This document shows, piece by piece, positions 9,927-20,035 of a stretch of 64,000 nucleotides of DNA (position 1 is its first letter; each line of letters starts with the position of its first letter). Under the pieces are notes generated by a model that ran no database searches, had not been told where the DNA came from, and worked only from the letters and a program-made list of their open reading frames with translations. This DNA is from Rhabditoides inermis. Its lineage: Eukaryota; Nematoda; Chromadorea; Rhabditida; Rhabditidae. The position numbers and the translations under genes are program-made. The stretch is from the NCBI GenBank assembly GCA_963966185.1, contig CAWZYM010000103.1, positions 47,501 through 111,500 on the forward strand, read 5' to 3'.

Positions 9927-11852
9927 AAACTCTCGCTAAAATCTAGAAATATGACTCTTACAACTTACATTATTGTATTTCACCTATATCACCTTTATGT
10001 ATTAGGATTATGTGACTTGTACAAACATTTCTTGGTGACTTGCTCTTGCTGTGATATTTCGTGTGTGTTCATAATATTGTTATCAGTTTTACTTGCAATT
10101 GAGATAAATGATATAACACTTTTTATATGCGAGATGTCTGTATATGAAATGGTTGAAAAATCTATTGGATTATCGAGGGCAACGTGCCATGAAAGAGGTT
10201 GCTGTCTGAGATAGCCAAGTCTCTCCCCTCATAGGAAAAGAGGACGAAGACTCGTCGCATTATTATAATTACTTGCCTCATTTTTTTCTTTTATTTAGAG
10301 CTCCGCCAAAGGCAGAGCGTTCCAAAATTTGATTTCACCACATTGTAAGATGAGCGAAACTTAGAAATTACCTCAAACTTGGGTAATTAAACCGACGCTG
10401 ATGTCGGAGAATTCGACATATGCAACCGTGACAACTATGTCAAACCGGGTTTATGGCATCTACCTTATCCGGTCAAATATAGTATTCAAATAAGGTTAAA
10501 TGAAAACGTATTTGAAAAACGCTTTTTATACCACCCCTGGGTGGCATAAGCAACGGCCCACGATCCTTCCGAGGTATCAAGGTCTTATGCCACCTCTGGG
10601 TGGTATAGGGGCGGAGGGTGGTATATGGCGCATGCGAGTGTAATATAAGTTTCCAATGGTGACCAAATCGTCGAATCTCCTAAAATAGGAAGATCATTAG
10701 GTTTCTTCATGGGTGTCTTCAAGATTATTAGGGTGTCACCAAATGAACCAAACAGTGGGAGCGGGGTTTCGGCGCGCGCCGACCAATCAGCGCCCGGATC
10801 GGAGACGGCTTGGTCAGCCGGGTGAGACTTTTGGATGGACTGTAGTGAGTAAAGTTGTGAGTAAACATATGTCAAACTATGTATTTTCGGAAAGTGGGTG
10901 CCGGATAGTCTACGAAAAAGTTGTTTCTGCAGAAACAAGAGGCAATTTTTTTTTCGCTCGATCCGGACATTCCATATATATAGTGACACTAACAAAATAG
11001 TATACCGTTGGAATTCTGGTTTTGCGAGGAATCTATTGCACTAAATTAGAAATTTCTAGCTCGAAAACTGACCGAGTTATTCACGATTTTCTGAAGGCCC
11101 AATTTTGGGCCTTCGTGGATCCAGATGTGGGCCTTGTAAGCGGTAGCACGTTGGGGGTCGGTTTAAGGTTTTAGGGGTTTTTGAATATGGAAATCAATGA
11201 TCCGGGGAGTTTCAGGATGGGGAATAAAGGGTTTGGAGGAAAGAGGGTGATATGATATGGATATATTTTTTTGCAAAAATTTAGGTGTCGCGCGAGAGCC
11301 GCGCGCGAATAGAGAAGTGGCGAAATCGAGAGCTCGCACTATACATGTGTGAGGTCTTTGCCATTCCGCTGTCAATGTGCGGCGCGCGCAGCGCGCCGGC
11401 GCCTATAACTGCATAGTGATCAGTTGTGTTGCAGGTGGTAACTAGTGATGAAAGTTTGAGTGCGGAGTAAGAGTGATGAGGTGAGTCGGCTGGCGTCGGG
11501 AAAAGTGTGTTATGATGGGTGGTGAGTGAGTGAGTGCTGATCGAAAATGGGGATTTGTGACGGTCGAGTGAAGAGTGACTGTTGGTGGTGAGACAAGTGA
11601 TATGACAAGTGATCAGAGTGATGTCAGTGCTCAATAGGTGAGTGATTATGAGATGTGATGTGGTAGGAGTGATATCAGTGAATGATAATTGAGTGATAGT
11701 GGAAGTTCGATACACAGTTGGAAAGGTTTTTAAGATGGTATCGATGGAGGGTCAATAGACATGATAAGCGAATGAAGTGATGAAATCAGTGATACATGAT
11801 AAAGTGATCAGAGTGATCAATTTATCCGTAATCGTTATATATATCCGAAATC
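9927..11852. other. Spacer between RGP1 and gene A, copy 1
   Basis: This 1.9-kb segment is repeated almost unchanged at 20036-22012. It holds an inverted repeat (separate entry), a CCAATCAG box near 10782 in a GC-rich stretch that could be promoter DNA, and from about 11440 to 11820 a degenerate array of GTGA/GTGATGAG words. No exon carrying the missing N-terminal lobes of gene A was found on the plus strand. Confidence 0.6.
10527..10607. repeat. Nested inverted repeat
   Basis: TATACCACCC-CTGG-GTGGCATAAG at 10527-10550 is matched by CTTATGCCACC-TCT-GGGTGGTATA at 10584-10607, its near-perfect reverse complement. Each arm is itself palindromic (CCACCC/GGGTGG). A four-way or long-hairpin structure is possible. 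The same structure is conserved at 20636-20716. Confidence 0.8.
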
Positions 11853-13168
11853 ATGAGGAGCCAGACTGACATGGGATCTAGGGACGGGAGGATGCATGCC
11901 TTGTGTGGTTGCAGGGCGTCTGTGGCGACGGACTGCCGGCACGTGATCAGCAAGGAGGGCGATGTGAGTCGGCCCGGCGCCGCGCCCCTCCTCATCCCCC
12001 GCCCGCCCGCCAAGATTGCCCGCGTCGTGCCGGTGAGTGGGGAGAGAACGTTGTAGTTTGTGTTGTGGTGTGTGTGTGTGCCGATGATCTAGATTAGCTG
12101 TTTTCTCTGCAAGTTATTGGTTCTATTGGTGTACTGGCAATTCAATTACAATAGTGAGGGTTACAATGGGAATGGCTATTGATCGGTATACGACTTGAAT
12201 CGGTTTACGACTGGCATGTAATGTGACGCCTGAAAAGATGCCATGTTTTGTGCGTTTATGACGAACCGAATAGCCTTGTATGCATATGTGTGGTTTCAGC
12301 GCCTGTTATTGCCGAAGGCGACGACTCCTCCGCAACTGCGCGAGCCTACCGCCTCGTCTCCTAAGACCTCTGCACCAGTTCCCACCCCTATCGCTCCGCC
12401 CACGCACCGAGTGCCGGTATGTTGTTTGTTTGTTTGTTTGTTTGTTTGTTTGTTGTCCATGTGTCTGTTTCAGAAGGTGGAGGATGCGACCTCGTCGTCG
12501 CGTGTGCCGGACATACCTCCGGGATTCGGCCCGCCGCCCGGGCTCGTGTCTCCTGCGCCCGATCTGCCTCCCGGCTTGTCTGTGGTGCTGCCGCCGATCA
12601 GTGCGAGTGCGGCCCTGCCTCCCGCGCCTGTCTCCGCCCCCGCGCCCCCGCCCTCACTTCCAAGCTGGCCATGTGGACGAAGCGACAGCCGGAGAGTGAC
12701 GCCAGGGCCGGCGGGTCGACCGGGGATAGGAGTGCCTTCAGCAGTCTGGAGAGGTGCGAGAGGGGATGGGGGTGGAGATTCAATGGACCATCAGTCTCTT
12801 CGAAAACATATCAGAAGTAATTCGAAGTCGTTGCAAGGCTTATCGGGCTTAGTTTGGAGGCAATTCGAAGTAGTTCGAAGAGACTGACCGCTACTTTTCG
12901 ATTTTTCAAGTTCGACCTCAAGTTTTCGATTGCAGCTTCGCTTTCGAGGTGGATGCGTTGGACGTGTTTGTGGGCGATGATTCGTGTGAGGTGTGGGAGG
13001 AGAGTGAGAGGAAGGTGAGTGAAGAGAGAGGGGGGAGTGAGGGAGAGAGAGAGAGGGAACGGAGGGAGGAGAGAAGGATATGTGTATGTGTTTCAGATAA
13101 AGTTCCTGGCTCATTCTCTGTTGGGCTGCGATGGTTCTTGTCTTTTCTGCCACACTCATCTCATATAG
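11853..13168 (+). pseudogene. Gene A copy 1, frameshifted (paralogue of B and C)
   Basis: Exons are 11853(or 11915)-12032, 12300-12416, 12474 to about 12772, 12936-13014 and 13097-13168. It matches copies 2 and 3 except that one base is missing near 12646 (GCCCCCGCGCCCCCG against GCCCCCGCTGCCCCCG). That shifts the frame out of the exon reading ...SKLAMWTKRQPESD. The downstream exons still carry the family C-terminus (IKFLAHSLLGCDGSCLFC, with HTHLI instead of HTQLI). The family's two N-terminal lobes are absent in all three A copies. Confidence 0.65.
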
Positions 13169-13605
13169 AAGGCACTATTCACTTTTCCGCCCCGGCCGTT
13201 TCTTTCACCCTTCTTCACCCGTATTGGCTCTAGCACTTCTACACCTCTCAAGTACATGTGATGGCGATTTGTTGTGTTTTGTGTTATCGTTGTTGTTTTG
13301 CACACACCTCTTGCATGTTTTGCTCTCTTATATTCGCTCCTTGCCCAGTTTCAATCTCAATCTCAGTCGATTTGTGTCCATTTGCATATACGGTGTGTAT
13401 GTTGTTTCTGTTTTTATGGCATGTCTGGGAAGATTTTCGATCATTGTATTTTGCGTTCGTATTTTCTATAGGTCAGTTCTATTGATAAACTTGTAAAATT
13501 TGTCTGCTGTTGCTAGTCGTTTGAGTTTCTTGCAACGGTTTCTGTTACCGGTAATTACCTGATTGTCTACGAATGAGAGATAACATTTTCATGTTTTGCA
13601 GTGTT

Positions 13606-14034
13606 ATGACTACGGTCTCAGCTACTGGTCAGGTCGTTTATGTGTGCGGCAAATTTATCACCGTCGCTCATAGGTTAGTAAGTGGCTACACGTTGTAGTT
13701 ATAATTTATGAACAAATAATTGTATAACTTACATTGTATACAATATTGTCAATAATGATTTGTGTTGAGGGGAGCTGCTGTTTATGTGCCCTCCCACCTT
13801 TACCAGGGCCATGGTTTTGAGAAAGACGACCTTGTCGATTTTATCGCCAAGCCTTTTACGGTGAGTGTTTTTACAACCAGTTTTAGATTGTTATGTTATG
13901 TTGTATTTGTGTTTACATTTGTGTTTTGTTCTCATGCGATTTGTTTTCAGCTGCCCGAATTGGAGCGATTCAAGGTGAAATGGATAGCGTCGTCAGTGAA
14001 GATGCAGAAGAAGCCTACGGTGGGTGGCGGAGGG

Positions 14035-14085
<51 letters not shown>

Positions 14086-14389
14086 CCTCTCTCCCTCTCT
14101 CCCTCTCTCCCTCTCTCCCTCTCTCCCTCTCTCCCTCTCTCCGCTTTCTCTCTCTCTCTCTCTCTCTCTCGCTCATTATTAATTTTCTTTTTTCAGTTGT
14201 TGATATCGGAGGGCAAAGTGGAAAACATGGACCCTCGCGGAGAATTTATGTTTATCAACTATAACAAGGTGGGGAAGAAAGTATTGATTGAAGACAGAAA
14301 TATTGTTTCAGAATGGTACGCAAATGACGATCTTTTCGACGCGCATAACGGTCAAGCCGTTGATTTCCAATATGCATAGGGTGAGAAGA

Positions 14390-14432
<43 letters not shown>

Positions 14433-15535
14433 GTTGTTGTTGCAGATGTTCAAGGTTGGCGACGTGGTGCGGTTCCAGGCCAAGGAGCAGCCGCCCAACG
14501 GAAGGACTGATGTCAAGTGGAGGTCCTTCTCCTTCTTCTCCTTCTCCTTCTCCTTTTCCTCCTTTTTCTCCTTTTCCTCCTTTTCCTCCTTTTTCTCCTT
14601 CTCCTTCTCCTTCTTCTCCTTCTTCTCCTTCTTCTCCTTCTTCTCCTTCTTCTCCTTCTTCTCCTTCTTCTCCTTCTTCTCCTTCATCTCCTTCTTCTCC
14701 TTCTCTTTCTTCTCTTTCTTCTCCTTCTTCTCCTTCTTCTCCTTCTTCTCCTTCTTCTCCTTCTTCTCCTTCTTCTCCTTCTTCTCCTTCTTCTCCTTCT
14801 TCTCCTTCTTCTCCTTCTTCTCCTTCTTCTCCTTCTTCTCCTTCTTCTCCTTCTTCTCCTTCTTCTCCTTCTTCTCCTTCTTCTCCTTCTTCTCCTTCTC
14901 CTTCTTCTCCTTCTCCTTCTTCTCCTTCTCCTTCTCCTTCTCCTTCTCCTTCTCCTTCTCCTTCTCCTTCTCCTTCTCCTTCTCCTTCTCCTTCTCCTTC
15001 TCCTTCTCCTTCTCCTTCTCCTTCTCCTTCTCCTTCTCCTTCTCCTTCTCCTTCTCCTTCTCCTTCTCCTTCTCCTTCTCCTTCTCCTTCTCCTTCTCCT
15101 TCTCCTTCTCCTTCTCCTTCTCCTTCTCCTTCTCCTTCTTCCTCCTCCTTTCCTACAGTACCCTTGCAGGACGACAGTGACTACTGACGCCCGTCACATG
15201 ATCACTCGCAGTGGGGAGGTGGTGTTGGCTGCTGGTCCCAGCGCTCAGCCCGCCCCTCCCGGCCCCGCCCCTTCTGCCGTCGCTCGCCCAGCGGCCGCCG
15301 CTCCAAACGCCCGCCCGCCTGCTCCCATTCAGCCCGTTCGTCCGCCCGTCTCAGTTACCAAGGTAGCTAGTGATTCAAGATATCGTGTGATATGAAGTCT
15401 TTTCAGCCCGTTGCGTCGTTTCCTGCTTCTGCGAGTGTGAGCGAGTGTGGATCGGAGGCGGCGGAGAGAGAGCCCACGTTCATTGCGTACGATGACGAGG
15501 CGGATAGATGGACGGAAGCGGATCGGATGGTGCGC

Positions 15536-15571
<36 letters not shown>

Positions 15572-15652
15572 AGAAAGGGAATAATCATTTAGCTGCGCAT
15601 CATGTCTCACTACCTGGCCGACTATAACTGCGTCTACTGCCTCAAGAACTAG
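13606..15652 (+). CDS. Gene B copy 1: two-lobe cold-shock-like protein with C-terminal CxxC
   Basis: Nine exons (13606-13673, 13770-13860, 13951-14019, 14197-14268, 14312-14380, 14446-14522, 15170-15362, 15407-15529, 15593-15652) join in phase to 273 residues. Lobe 1 runs from GQVVYVCGKFITVAHR through VYVPSHLY and DDLVDFIAKPFT to KVKWIASS. Lobe 2 runs from GKVENMDPRGEFMFINYNK through TIFSTRI and [14 protein letters not shown] to DVKWR. Both follow a cold-shock/OB-like beta pattern (inference). Then come a Pro/Ala-rich linker, an acidic stretch TFIAYDDEADRW, and LRIMSHYLADYNCVYCLKN. The start is the first ATG after an acceptor, so a 5' non-coding exon is likely. The sixth intron is a ~650-bp pyrimidine repeat. 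If the donor of exon 8 is instead GTAAGA at 15569, a (Glu-Arg)n tract is added in frame. Confidence 0.75.
14523..15160. repeat. Pyrimidine hexamer/nonamer array in gene B intron 6, copy 1
   Basis: Pure-pyrimidine plus strand. First come irregular TTTTCCTCC-type units, then about 35 CTTCTTCTC nonamers (near 14610-14900), then about 40 CTTCTC hexamers. The array fills nearly the whole intron up to the acceptor CCCTTGCAG. It generates long open frames (poly-Leu, Ser-Pro, Phe-Ser) that are not genes. Purine-pyrimidine mirror symmetry makes triplex (H-DNA) formation possible. Confidence 0.95.
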
Positions 15653-16093
15653 TGGGCGGGGCCTGAAGGGGCGGGACCGGCCAGCCAAGTTTTTCCAATT
15701 CCGGTCGCCGGGTTGTTATAGCTTTAGTTGTTGTGCTAGATATCACAAGAGTTCACATTCGTTGTGACTGATTTCTGTTTAGACATCCAGGTCCGTCTTG
15801 ATTCTTTTTGAATTTTAGCTCAAATTTATGGGAAACGTTACCTTTTTTTGCTCCGCGTAGCTCTTCCAATAATGTATTCACTATTGCCTTACGATCTTTA
15901 CCTCTTTCTTCCTACTTGCTCAGAGCTGAATCATGGATATTTATATCGTCTCAAGATGACACTATTAATAAAGGTTTATTTTGTGAGTTGTGCTGTGATT
16001 TTTGTGATGTAATGAATCGGTTCTTTGACCGTTGTTGATATTTGTTGAAATAAGAGGGTAGGGAAAATAATAAATACATTTAAGTATTATAGA

Positions 16094-16819
16094 ATGAATC
16101 CGAACAAGAAGGACAATCCCTTGGTCGATGAGCACATCAATGGAATTGGCGCGGTCGTCTATGTCTGCGATCGATTCGTCAACGTCAGATACAAGTGGGT
16201 GGATCGAATGTATCGATTTATTGATCGAATGCAGGAAGTGCATTGTGCACGCGCCTCGCAACACGTGGAAGATGACGGAGCCGCCGCTGCAGGGTCACGG
16301 AGTGCAGTTCAAAGCGAAGCCCTTCGACGCGGTGAGAGGGGGCGGGGCGAAAAGGGGCGGGGTTAGGACAGATTCCGATCGGAATACCTGTATAACATAG
16401 CTTCTAGCCGCCCGAGCTGAAGACGTTCCACATAACGCACAAGGCGGCGATGATCCGACCGTCCGAATTGGAGACGTGCGAGGGGGAGGGGCGGATAGAG
16501 ATGATGGGGTCCGACGGGGAGTTCATGTTCGTGCGCTTCATGGAGGTGGGTGGAGGGATGAGAGAGAGAGGAGGGAGAGGGAGAGAAAGAGGGAGGGGGC
16601 TTTCAGCAAACGAGCAAGCAGCTCGCCACCTGTTTTGTCACCCGCAACATTGTCCGCCCCGCGTGTCTGGACCTGTTCACCGTGGGTGGTCCATTCGGTG
16701 TGTTCTTTGATATTGTTTAATGCCCGCAGAGATTCCAAATCGACGACGTTGTGAAGTTTGTGGCGATCGCGCAGCCAAAAGAGGATGTCAAGTGGAAGTG
16801 GGTAAGGGGCAGAGAGGGG

Positions 16820-16860
<41 letters not shown>

Positions 16861-17356
16861 GGGAGAGAGAGAAAGAGAGACTCCTACTACCACGCAGCTT
16901 GCAGGGCTACCCTGGCGACGGACGCGGACCACGTGATCATAGACGGGGAGCAGGTGATGGCTCTCCGCTCGGACGGCGCTCCGCTGGCGTCGAAGCGCGC
17001 GGTGGCGAGAGCCGCCTCCGCCGCCGTCCCCGCCCAGCCGCCCTCGGTCGTCACCGTCACTAAGGTACGGTAGCATGGGTGATTTAGAGATATCAATGTC
17101 AAATATTTAAACGGAATAGCGTTTCTTGAACATGAAGTACGTGTACGAGGATCTAACAGTGTTTTAAAGCAAGTTTTGTGAATTGTGAATGTTATGTATT
17201 GCAGACGGTGGTTTCGCAGCAGCCGCGTCCCATCCAGACTCGTCCGATGGTCGTCGTCCCCTCTGCCTCCACCCACGTCCCGGCGAGGTCACCCGCAGTC
17301 AACACGGCTTCCATGGAGAGGTGGGGACGACTCTCTCTCCCTCCCTCTCTCTCCCT

Positions 17357-17396
<40 letters not shown>

Positions 17397-17625
17397 GAAG
17401 GAGTGTATCAGAGTGAGATATGTGATGTTGTGTTGCAGCGTGGTGGACTGTGACGAGACGTCGTTCATCGCGTTCGACCCGTCTCGCGATCCGTTCAGCG
17501 AGGAGAACCGGAAACTGCGGGTGATGGCACACTTTCTGGCAGACGACATGTGCGGACAGTGCACAGAACTGAGGAGAAGAGGGACGGAGGGATGGATGGA
17601 GAGAGGGAGAAGGAGAGATATATAG
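16094..17625 (+). CDS. Gene C copy 1: B paralogue with altered C-terminus
   Basis: Exons are 16094-16194, 16235-16331, 16408-16545, 16607-16681, 16730-16797, 16905-17064, 17205-17320 and 17439-17625, all in phase. Lobe 1 has GAVVYVCDRFVNVRYK, CIVHAPRNT and GVQFKAKPFDA. Lobe 2 has GRIEMMGSDGEFMFVRFME, ATCFVTRNIVRP, FQIDDVVKFVAIAQP and DVKWK. Then follow ATLATDADHVI, a Pro/Ala/Val linker, SFIAFDPSRDPFSEENRK and VMAHFLADDMCGQC. After GQC, copy 1 lacks 20 bases present in copy 2 (ATGACC...TATGC, between two TGCA words). It therefore reads TELRRRGTEGWMERGRRRDI in place of MTKTGYAQN. Exon 4 uses the donor GTGGGT at 16682, chosen to keep phase and match gene B. Confidence 0.72.
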
Positions 17626-17875
17626 ATAGAAAGAGAGGGGAGTAGCGGGTTCGATTGTGTATTGTTCACTGAGAGATTTGATCTCTGCCGCTTTATGTTT
17701 GTGGGTTTCGCTGTTTGCTTTTTTTGTTACTTAATTCGCTAATCAATACGATTTTTTGATAAATATTATATTTAATGTAGTTTTGTGTTTGTCGTGGATA
17801 TGGCGAATGAGTTGCTAGGCTCTGGAATATCTTTGAATGCTAGAATTTCAAGTTGATGTATATCTATTTCCCAAG

Positions 17876-18600
17876 ATGCCTCTGGAGGTTCGAGCGGTGT
17901 TGGACCGACCGGTCGCCATCTACCTCACCGGAGAGACGATCGCTGTGACGGTAGGGAGAGAGAGAGAGGGGGGAGAGAGAGAGAGAGGGGGAGAGGGAGA
18001 GAGAGAGGGGGGAGAGAGAGGGGGAGAGAGGGAGAGGGTCCTCGATGCAGGTGACGGTGCGCAACGTGGCTTCCGGTCGGGCGGGTCGCGAGTGTCTCGC
18101 GTGGGGCAGTGTGCAGCTGACGAGCGAGCGACTGTGGGGCAAGGCGGCCGAGAAGATGCGCCGACAGCCCGCAACCACTGCCATTGCCAGGTTCGTAGCG
18201 CATGATTGTTGACAACTTGTTCAAATTGTGGTCATTCTCTTCGAAACACTTCTAAATCTCACTAGTCCCGAACACTTCGGAATGTCGTGCCATCCTTTCA
18301 AAACACCCTCGGATTTGCTTTCGGAGAACTTTACTGACATGGCAAGTGTGTGGTTTCAGGCCGGCCGGCAACGTATTCGCGTCGGTGCCGACGGTGTTGT
18401 TTTGTGAGGCAGAGCTCGCGCCGGGAGAACACAAGACCTACACGTGTCACGTGAGAGGGAGAGAGAGAGAGAGAGAGAGTTTCATTCCAGATCGAGCTTC
18501 CGTCGCAGGGCCTGCCTCCTTCGTGGCGTGGTCATCTTGTTCGATACTCGAACAAGATCACCGTGGCTGTCCAGCATGTGCGCGCCGCTATCAAGGTGCG

Positions 18601-18648
<48 letters not shown>

Positions 18649-19586
18649 GCTCACTAGATATTATGAGGGCTCTGGAACCAACCATTTGTAGAAGCTTCGT
18701 TTGAAGAAAACGACGGTGAGACGCGTGTTTCTTTTACATTTCTACCCTGTAGTGTTCGGGTTGCTTCTTGCCTGTTCTTCCGGGTTGAGGTCTTTGGATG
18801 ATTGTGGATTGGATTTCTGGATTCGTATTCATAACCAGCACGAGTTGACTGTTTCGCATTCAGCTGATGCACCTTCCGGTGCGCATCCTTCCCTCGGTCG
18901 GTCTCGAGAGCCGCCCGCCGCCGCCCGCCAATCCATTCCTCCTCGAGACCGCGCAGCAGGTATCGCGACGTCACAAACGCATTTTCCACCCTCCACTCTC
19001 TTACGCCTTGATATGCTTTTGCATTTTCCGGATTGGAGAGCTCACAGTTGATTTCCGGTTATCTATGAGCGTACGCCTACAGATACAGATTGAACATGGC
19101 ATGTGTGACGTTGATGCTGCCAGGTGACGGTGTCTCAGTTGGTGACGTCGGCGGTGGATCAGATCACGGCTCCCAGAAGGCCGCACTCTGTGGCGATGAC
19201 CAATGCAGCCGGCAAGGTCACCCAGCTCACACTCTACAAGAAGGCGTTCCGGCTGGGAGAGGAGGTGGGGTGGGCTGGGAGTAGATGACGTCATCTGAGT
19301 ATCATGTTCACTTGGAATCGCGAATCGCAAACATGACCTTTTGTTGGTGCTGAATGGAGGTGCAGGTTCACTAGTGGGGTTCTTGCATTCCCATACATTT
19401 TTCATATAAGTATGCGTAGCTTTTGTGATTGCAGGTGATCGGCCGACTGCAGTTCACGGACGCGTGTGTTCGAGTGGCCCAGCTGGCAGTGTGGCTGGAG
19501 ACAGTGGAGAGGGTGGTGGAGGAGGGGGAGGACGGCGAGCGGGAGGGCATCCACGAAGGCGAGCAGAGCGTCGTGGTGAGTGCCCC

Positions 19587-19626
<40 letters not shown>

Positions 19627-19754
19627 GATCATCTACTATAGGTCTCTGTAGGTGCACGACCGCTGGCAGTCTGTGTCGGCGTGTGCCAAAGAGGACCACT
19701 TCCGACTCACTCTGCCCATGCACGCCCCGCCCACCTTCCACACCGAGTCGGGTC

Positions 19755-19785
<31 letters not shown>

Positions 19786-20035
19786 CTTCTCTCCCTCTCT
19801 CTCATCTCTCTCTCTCTCTCTTGCAGTGTCGGTCCGCTGGCGTGTCCGCTTCGAGTTTGTCACGTGTCTGCCGCCTAGTCTCTCTGATGAGGGCGGAGTG
19901 TCGACTGCTCCCCTGTCGGTGCCAGTGGAGACTCTCCATTGGAAGTGTGACGTGTTCGTCCTTCCCTGCTCTCCCGAGAATGCCGCGCTCACTGAGTGCG
20001 GACAGTTTCCCGGTGAGGCGAGCATACTCATTTAG
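17876..20035 (+). CDS. RGP1: RGP1 copy 2, Rab6A-GEF complex partner
   Basis: RGP1 pairs with RIC1 as the exchange factor for Rab6 at the Golgi, supporting endosome-to-Golgi retrograde traffic. Ten exons join in phase to 373 residues (human about 391): 17876-17950, 18051-18190, 18360-18450, 18491-18595, 18692-18715, 18864-18959, 19124-19264, 19435-19575, 19652-19751, 19827-20035. The arrestin-like N-terminus has LDRPVAIYLTGETIAVTVTV. The middle has FCEAELAPGEHKTYTCH, LPSQGLPPSWRGHLVRYSNK (as in the family's GPPSFRGQxVKYxYK) and VRILPSVGLESRP. The C-terminal half has KAFRLGEEVIGRLQF, VAQLAVWLETVERV, VSVRWRVRFEFVTC and VPVETLHWKCDVFVLPC, ending ASILI. Exon 5 is a 24-base microexon. It starts 250 bases after gene C in the same direction. 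Confidence 0.93.

Noticed and set aside
9951..10214. 87-residue frame after RGP1 copy 1 (also 20117-20323)
   Set aside because: It is AT-rich 3' flank, begins just after the RGP1 stop, has no splice context, and its reading differs at the start between copies.
11281..11715. Thr/His-rich minus-strand frame in the spacer
   Set aside because: It comes from the GTGA-rich degenerate repeat, and the copy in unit 2 is broken by deletions.
13131..13496. Hydrophobic 121-residue frame downstream of gene A
   Set aside because: It overlaps the end of gene A in another frame and the copies differ by indels that break it. It looks like intergenic T-rich DNA.
14392..15395. Long open frames of poly-Leu, Ser-Pro or Phe-Ser type (also 24505-25535)
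   Set aside because: They are produced by the stop-free pyrimidine hexamer/nonamer repeats in an intron of gene B, open in several frames at once. The flanking exons splice across them.
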